A stretch of 64,000 nucleotides of DNA, taken from NCBI GenBank assembly GCA_936440205.1, contig OW387133.1:51238374-51302373 (forward strand), given 5' to 3'. Both the position numbers and the translations under genes were made by a program. The notes beneath the pieces were generated by a model. That model was not told the origin of the DNA. It saw only the letters and a program-made list of their open reading frames with translations, and did not search any database. Positions 46,601 to 55,600 of this stretch are shown piece after piece (position 1 is the stretch's first letter; each line of letters begins with the position of its first letter). The stretch is from Lepidonotus clava (Eukaryota; Annelida; Polychaeta; Phyllodocida; Polynoidae).

Positions 46601-49600
46601 AAAATTAGAGGATGTTCAGGTGATACAGGTGGCTTCTTTTTCTTTGGCCTTCCCGGAGGCAGACTGCCCTGGTAAGTGGTGCTCATCGACCCCAGCCATA
46701 AATATGTATAGACCCATATAAGGCTCAGCCGGCATATCCGTATACATATGGTTCCACTTGTAATACTTTAACCTATGTACAAGTTAACGCTGAGGTATTG
46801 ATCCATGATGCGATTATACTGTTTCCCCTATTCCAAAGCTATGTCGGGAGCCCAAGAGGAATTACTAATCTCATATGTATACATACATAAATGTAAATCA
46901 CAGTATTCATAATTAAATGATGGTCATCACCGAGACACTGTGTACACAGAATTATCGTTTACTACACGAAAGAGGCATGGGATAATACTGGGTTGACTTA
47001 CATTAATTCTAGTTGTGTCATGGATCATTATAGCTGAATTAATCATCAAGCATAATGAGCACCAATAAACATGCATTTTCGGACAAGTTACGTACACAGT
47101 GACCATTTAAAGAGTATAATTTGCATAAGGCAGTTCAGTTTGTAGTAAGTTGTCGATAAGATTAATTAAATGTGGAACTAGGTGTATAGAATAGAACCAT
47201 GGACGCATACGGATGTGCCCATGTTCTAAACGTTTACTGTACATACAAACACATGAATATATAGATATAGGATATGACGTGACGCACCTAAAAGTATCTT
47301 GCACCCATGTCCCAGTTTGATATTTATATTAATAGTTTACTCTCACAGCGACCTATAACCATACCAGCTTACAGAGCAGATTTAAACCATGTCGACTGGT
47401 GATATCCCTACACGTTATCACATGGAATGTGATGGCAGATTCGAATGAGTGTGTCGATGTTACGTACATTATGTCTTTGCTTTTGTATTTGAGTGTGATT
47501 GTATGATATATGTCACGGTGTCTGTTCGTGGGTAACCTTGGAAACAAAACACGGAATGTTCTTTACATGCACTCACCCAACTGTTGTTTAGTTGCACACA
47601 CATAGGTATCATTCGATGTTGATCAGTTTATGATATAAACATCGAGCTGAATATTGTTGGATGATTAAAAAAACTAATCTTGATGGAGATGCATTAATTT
47701 CCTACCTTATCTAAACAACAGGTCTTTTTCTGCCTGTTGATATGAATGATACTAAATATAGGGGCGAATAACCATGGTCCCTTAGGGAATATTGTCACTT
47801 GTCTAACGCTGTAACACATGTCAATCAGTCTATGTTAGTTTTGATCTAATCCACACTGGTATTATCAACCACAATTGTATTGCTCTTACACGTCATTGAA
47901 AGAAAATAGGGTCACCTTGATTGATGATACATGAATAAAAACATAAAAAGCTACAATTTTCATTTTTTACCAAACTGTTAATCCCTGTTACTCATGCTAC
48001 TTAATCCGTATACAGAAGGGAAACCTGACCTAAACTGCTAAATGCCCGTCCTGTTGGTTGCAGCGTGCCGGTGATATCAGAGGACGAGGCCCGGGAGGCG
48101 CTGCTGGGCTTCGTGGCGGAGCACTGCTGTTACGGCAAGGGAGCAGCTCAGGAGATGCTCTTCAGGGGCCTCGAGTCAACCTCAGCCTTCCACGTGAGTT
48201 CTTTCTACTTTATAGTTAAAGTATAGGCTAAGCGTAGACTTAAGGCTGAGGCTTAAGGCAACGCGAGTATTTTCCTGTTGTACGCCTTGGTGGTTTGGCG
48301 AAAAGTATTTCAGTATTACACAGGATTGGCCTGATTATAAGGATTAGGGTCTAGGGAAAACGTGACCCTATGATGATACACAGGAAAGCGGATTCCCTTG
48401 AGTCAAGGTTCATGTATCTCATATTGAATTATGATGCAATGTATTGATCCCTAAATTAGTAACCACGTGAACTATGCAATTTTCTTTGCCTTGCTTGGCT
48501 TAGAACCTTTTGCTATTCCAGGTACTAATCTGATAGTATACGTTTAATGTGGTGTTATGATTGACAGGTGGTGAGAAAACTCATAGTATAATTTGTGTTG
48601 GTAATATTAGGTAAAGAACTTGGTTTTCCTGAAAGGAGAGAAGCTGAGATAGGATATTTCACCATGGGTCGGTTGGGTAGGACTGTTGTAAACGGTGCAA
48701 TAGGTTCACACACACTTCCAATATTGTGTATGTCTGTGTCTACTTATTTCAAATGTTGTTGGTCATAATACTTGTTTGCTTCATCCAACAATCAGTTGGT
48801 CAAGGCATTGAAAGAGTTTCATAATTATAACATTCCTATATATAGTACACGAACAAAACGTAACGACTTTATCCTGTAACTGTAGGCACATAGTTTGTAA
48901 ATAGGTTTGTTGCATTCAATTCTTTGAAGCCATTTCAAAATTCAATGCCAAAATGGGATACACCAACTAACAGGCGAATCTCCAACGCAGTTTCAATGTC
49001 GAACTCAGTGAAGCTGAAGCAGTAGCAGTAATGCTCGTGTGTGACGTCAGAGAAGAGACCAATATACGGGTCCTTCAGACGCCCACTTCACGCCAGTGAT
49101 CAGCTCAATGATTAGAGCTGGTTCCGGGCAGCTTTCAGATTAATATCCTAGAATGCAGGCCCATGCTGTTACTTAATAATAGACCAATAATTGTCAGATA
49201 ATTGCACCGTCTGTGACACCGGGAATCATGAAGCTGTATTCTCTCGGAGGATGTAGAGGAAGTTGGGGCTTACACGCTTTCTTTCTTTCTTTCTTTCATT
49301 TTTTTCATTCTGGTCAAGATGCTTCTTCTGGCTATTTAGGTTGAGTTATAAACATTGTACTGACGCGGGTGGCCAGTCCATGTTTGGGCAGCATAGCGTG
49401 AGCTTAGAAGCGCACGTGTAAGCCAATGTTTCACTTTGACAGTAGTGAAATGAGGGAGGAGTCACGGTGTGACGTACCACCTTATAATAATGTGTTCCGC
49501 TCTTAGCTAGCCAGAGTAGCTGTAAACACTGTGTGAGTAACATCCAGTGAAGGTTGGACCTTTAACCTGCAGTCTAGGTTCTGGAGTGAGGCATAGAAAT

Positions 49601-52600
49601 TGTGTTAGAGCGCGGAGCGTCGACTGAATGTGTTTGAGGGGACTCTTACCTTGGGACTGATCATGGTCAATCGAGTTCTTGTCACGGAATGACTATACAT
49701 TGGATAATAAACAAACAAAATCCTTTCACATGAGTGTTCACGTCTTACATGATGTGGGAACTATAATTATGTATTGGACGACTGCAGTCGACGAGGAGGA
49801 GACTGCGAATGGAGCTAGCTATTATCTAAAGAATTAAATACCACTTACACGCACTATTATTAAATGGATAATTAACCTCCTTATAGTTCAACATGATTTA
49901 TAAAATTTAACTATAATTATATAATATACTAAGGCATTGTTGTTTGAGCAATGGTCTCCGTCTTTTGAATTTCTTTATTGTTAATTCCCAAACAACAAAA
50001 TGCGTAATTTACTGAGAACGCAAGATCTTTTGATAGATTTAATACGATAATGGATGTTTCAGGTTAAGAGTTCTAATATGTGCTCAGCTGAGCAAGTTGT
50101 CTATGTTTAATCTTGCACTTTTCTTTTTTGATCTATAATAATTATATATCAAAGCATCCAGATACCACATAGATAATTCATACTGAAATTGGTCATTCAA
50201 GAACACCTCATTGGCTGAATAACATAAGGTCGTATCTGATAAATGCCCATTTTGAGTAATTGCTAATTAAAGAAATATGACATATTTTGATGCTGAATAT
50301 CATTCTAAATATCTGTTTGATAATTATTATATCTTACCCATAGGAAGAATATGGTGCTTTGGTCAGAATTATTAATATATTGATATCATTAGGTTGTGAC
50401 TATGGTAACAAAAATGAATTCTATTACAGATACGACCTTATGTTATTCAATTTCAAGAAGTTAACTTGGAAATGAGTGAATAACATAAGGTCGTATCTGA
50501 CATATATAAATCTACAAATGTACAATTTAAATCAGTTTAACTAATATAAATTCCACAAAATAACATTTCTGAAGCAAAACCAACATTCTAGAATTCATTA
50601 CATATAATTACCCTCAAAAAAATAAACAAAATTATTATTTACACAGCCAAATCTAAGTGCAGCCCAGATACGACCTTATGTTATTCAACATCCAGACCAT
50701 TTTCTCCAATAAACAAAGGTCGTATCCAATTTTTTTTGATAATATTCCTATAATTCCTTATATTTTCAAAAATTCAAAAATAAGATTATAAAAAAAGATT
50801 AATAGGATGGCTATCCCCAAAACTTAAAAATAACATATATTCATTTTGTAATAATTATTATATTTTACTAAGAAAATTACATTGGCTCTTTTCAGATACG
50901 ACCTTATGTTATTCACTAAAAAGTGGAATTGGGCAGATACGACCTTTGTTTACTGGCTTATAACATTCCATTGACTTGGAAAATTCCAAAAATTTCAAAA
51001 TATCCAGATATCTTAGGGGGAAGGGAAACATTTTCAAAAATAAAAAAAAATCATTTTTTTTGAGATACGACCTTATGTTATTCAGCCGACGACCTGTTTG
51101 CGGTTCGGACCAGGAACAAAATGTTTTGTGCGATTCTGTAATAGTTGATCTCACATTGGCTGTATTTCCCTGATGTCCTTGGACACAGAGATGGCAGAGC
51201 AGGTAGCGTGATACTGGATCTGTCACGTAAAAAGAGCGCCATGCAAGATTTCCCATAGGAAACTCTCAAATATAACACTGCAGTGATTATTTTGATAAAT
51301 AGAAGAGACTCATGAACAATAGCAAGTGTATCGCTTCCCTGGCTCACTAGTTCCTGTAGAACACATGGCCTTGACCAGCAAAATTTCAAAGATGTATTTC
51401 TTTTGCACTATTTGGGAAAGAATATGTACTCTCCCTTCAATTTAGTTAATTGTTTCAAACATATCATTATTCTTTTTTCAGTACACGCTAGAGACTTACG
51501 GTGAGTTGCGGACGACAAGCTGGAAATACGAACCTTACAGAGGTAAGAACCACATTTCCCCCCATATTTCTCTAAAGTGTAATGAAAGGTTCACATAACC
51601 CACAAAGAAATTATGTGCCTGTGCAAACTTGATTTATACTCAGAGGATGGTAAAGATGCTTAAGCTTATTGTTTGTTAAGGGTTTTAGATCAAGGTAAAG
51701 CCTTACTTTATTCTAATCCGGAGTGACTAATGAATGTATAATTGAAACCAAAATTTAGTATGTTGGCATTTTTCCAGGTTGCCAGGTTTAAACGATTTAC
51801 AATTAGCCCACAATTAAATGTGTCTACATATTTGATGTGAGAAGGTGTTGACTTGCCAACACAGCTGTTTTTAACTTTTCATCTAGAATCAATACGGGGA
51901 TGCATACAAACATTGAAATTCCATGACATAGGGATGAGAATACAATGAACTGAAGCTTTGCCTTTATTTCTCTGGTTGGAAATAGATTTAACAAACAATT
52001 ATGCAGAGAAATGAGATTGATTGCATACATAGTTACCGTATGGCCTAGTAGGCTATACACACGCAGATTTATATAAATGAATATTCTGTCTCTGTGGTGC
52101 CAACTGATGCAGCAGTTCTGAACATGGTTGATTGGTTTGAAATCTCCGAGGGATATGATCACATAGGCTCAGACATGCACTGTCCAATCTTCATGTACAT
52201 ATTATAAGATAAAATATAAACTTTGTCTTCAGGCCAGCCCCTGGACACACCACTAAACGGTCCTGCTCCCGGGCCTTGGGACATTGCCGTGCCCTATCCC
52301 GAAAAGTTTAAGGAAGGAGAGCACAAGATAGAAGTACCCCACACGGCCTCCGTCAAGGTGAGTTACATTTATGTTGCTGAAAGCCAATAATTATAGCATA
52401 ATCATGGGTTGAGTTTTGTTTGCCATTACCTGTTACATATTTCTACCTGAGAGAGCAGCTCCACTGCTTTAACATTGTTTCATAAAGTGAACACAAACCA
52501 TCTATAGACGTACGCTCAAATTTTCGAAAAATAATAAGTGTTGTTTATCAGCTCCCCTATCATACATAATACTTTACCAGTTTTCTATTCATTCATATCA

Positions 52601-55600
52601 TGTTTTAGCTTATGAAAGGTAATTTGCGTTTACAGTATCGGTAAAACATACGAATAATATTCTTTTTTTCCCAGCCCTGCCACACGTGCTTCGGGCGGGG
52701 ACGGACGAGGTGCCACCGTTGCGTCGGCCGGGGACAGGTAAAGGAATTCTGTACACTTTAAATTGGGGCACCATTGACATGTCATTTAGCTTGGTGGTTT
52801 TATCCCATTGCTTTACGTTAGAGCGCTAGATGAAGTTCCATGAACACCTATTATATTTATTTTACCCTTCAATGAAAGTAATTTAGGTCAATGGCATTTG
52901 GTATTATATATAAAGCACAGAAGAATTGGTCACCAGTTAAGCTGATGATCCACGTTGCGACGTTTTCCAAAAGGACAAAAACTAGAAGGGCAAACCGATC
53001 TCGGGATCGATGGTCTCTTATCGGTCCATAATCGGTTTGATAATTAACCCCCCTGGACCTAAAATCGGTCCAGAATCGGTCCAGAATCGGTCGCATATAT
53101 ACATGATCCACTGTGAAGGTGAAAACCGACTGTTTACTTGTATTTTAGACTAGAATTATGTAGTAAATGTATGGGGAAAAAATCGCATGGTTTAATAATT
53201 GAAATTATACATATATTTTTGCAATAAATGCGTTATTAGCATTAATCCAACAAGAAACATATGACATTTAAGGTGTACAAACAGAAATAGTCGAAAATGA
53301 TCAATATCCATCGGAGAGCATCAAATATAGTATTAAATGAACGTACATCAAATTCCCTAAGCTATGTTAAAGTTTGCATTCTGATCCACGCCCAAATGAA
53401 TGAAATAATATTGGAAACATATAGTTTTAATAAAATCGGTCCAGAATCGGTCCAGAATCGGTCCAAAAATATTAAACATGCTTAATAATTCCGTCGGTCC
53501 ATTGTCGGTTTGGAAAATGGTTGGAACGATTTTTTATTCCAATTGTTGCTTGGAAATCGGTTTGGAAAAATCGGTTGACATGATCCACAGACCGATTCTG
53601 ACCCACAGTGGACCGATTTTGAACCGATTCTGAACCGATTTTGAACCGATTTTTGAGATAGAAAATATTTTGAACCGATTTTAGAATCGGTCCACTGTCG
53701 GTCCATTTTCGTCGTCACGTGGATCACCGCCTTTAGACTGTATGAATTGCATTGTCGTGGGCCCTATCAAAGATGCTTTTATTCTCAGTACAACATTTCA
53801 ATATGGGATTTGACGGGATATATGTCTCGAGGTAAGATTCACCCAGAGTCAAACGCGTACGATTCAGCATTTGTCGGATGGTTCTAAACGCTGTCTCCAT
53901 GCGCAGACCGACAGTTAGATGTCGGTCAGATATCGCAGGAATTCTAATTTGCAGACTTGGCAGATCCGTCCGACTGGACACAATCCTCCTATCTGCCCAA
54001 CACAAAATGAAATACAATAATGAAAAGAAGTGTCTGCACCCGCCTCATCGCATAAAAAGGACAAGATGCTAAGATGGTTCCAGCTTCCAATAGAACATCG
54101 TAACAGGCCTAGGTATTGAGGTCTGAGACATTTTGATGGGTCTGCTATAGGTTGCGTGGTGTAGATTGGGATCATCTGATCGTTTCTGAAGGCCATGATC
54201 CACGATTCGATTTTGGGCCGATTTTGAACCGATTTTGAAAATCGTTTTGTCAAAATTAATACTTGTTTTTCTCATGAAAGATGTAATTTTCCAAAATCCT
54301 TATCAGAAAATGACATTTTGACCAGAAAATATAATTCCAAATATACGTAAAATGAATGAAAAGAAAATCGGTTGGTGCTTTGTCGCATCGTGGATCATGG
54401 GCTTTAATCTTCATTTGATTAAAATAAGTCTTACAGCAGTATTCAATAGTGCCATAATGTGAAACGCTGCGATCTCAATCAAACGTCACTCCGGAGTACC
54501 AATCCTTCTTTAGCAGTTTGTAGGATGAATAAATCTGAGGGATTTATACTTTCTTGATCTTGTCATACAGTTCCCCATTCGAAGTCTGATTGGGAGATTT
54601 GGAGGCCTTCAACCAGACGATTATTTATGCGTTTTCTTTTAATGAAGGTACTGCTTATCTGAAAACGAATGATTTCCTTTTCGTCGGAACTGCTGATATG
54701 TCCCTCAGCAGGAAATACTTATGTAATCACACTTACGTCATGATTTTAAGCGCCAAAAAAATGATAGAAATGATTAATGAATAGGAGGGCAACTCTAGTG
54801 ATATTTAAACTGCGTGTAGGCTTAATGACATAGATGGTGAATGTAGAAGTCTCAAACTTTCTATCAGTGAAAACAGCTTTTGAATATTCCAAGTGTAGGT
54901 TGAGATATTGGTTTCTGAATATGATAGGGTCGGACACCATCAATCCATTAAAAATAGGTGAGAAAATAGTACCAAGCGAGGTACCAAGGATTAAATATAA
55001 CTGAATTTCAAGTAGTATGATACATAACTAGAACAAAATGCTATATTTTTTGTTCTTATTAAGGTACCTTGAAGCTATTTTTTGCACAATGTAGCCTGAA
55101 AGTCCTTCTTTTCTGTTTTCCTAAGTTTAGAATTTTTGGCACATGACCTAGTTTCCATGGCAACTAAGTACTTCATCTTAGCACCATATGTACATTTTGA
55201 CATTCTTTCAACATTCTGGTAACCATGGCAACAATATGCAATGGTCATTTTCTATTTAATTATTGACTGTAGACCTATCATAGTGTATGTCAATAAGCCC
55301 CAAATTCGCATGGAATTAAATATGTTTATAATTATAGAAAGAGATCCACATTCTAAGTTTCCATAGTAGGATCTGATGGGCATAGGATTATCCCCTCGAT
55401 GTATCTGGAAAATGGTGATTGTTTTGTTTGAGAAACTTTTAACCTAATGTTAAAACATTTTCTGTTTATGTTAATGTTTAAGACGTATATTTCAAAAAGG
55501 TAATAACCATAATAATTTTAGTTACATTTTCTTTAAGTTTGAGATATGCAAATGTATGTAGGTGTTGATACAAACTATTTTTCAGGATTGATGTACCTTG

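Noticed and set aside
46627-46670. Possible extra SSUH2 exon between acceptor TACAG and donor GTAAGT
   Set aside because: Its length breaks the phase between exons 4 and 5, and the peptide does not resemble the family.
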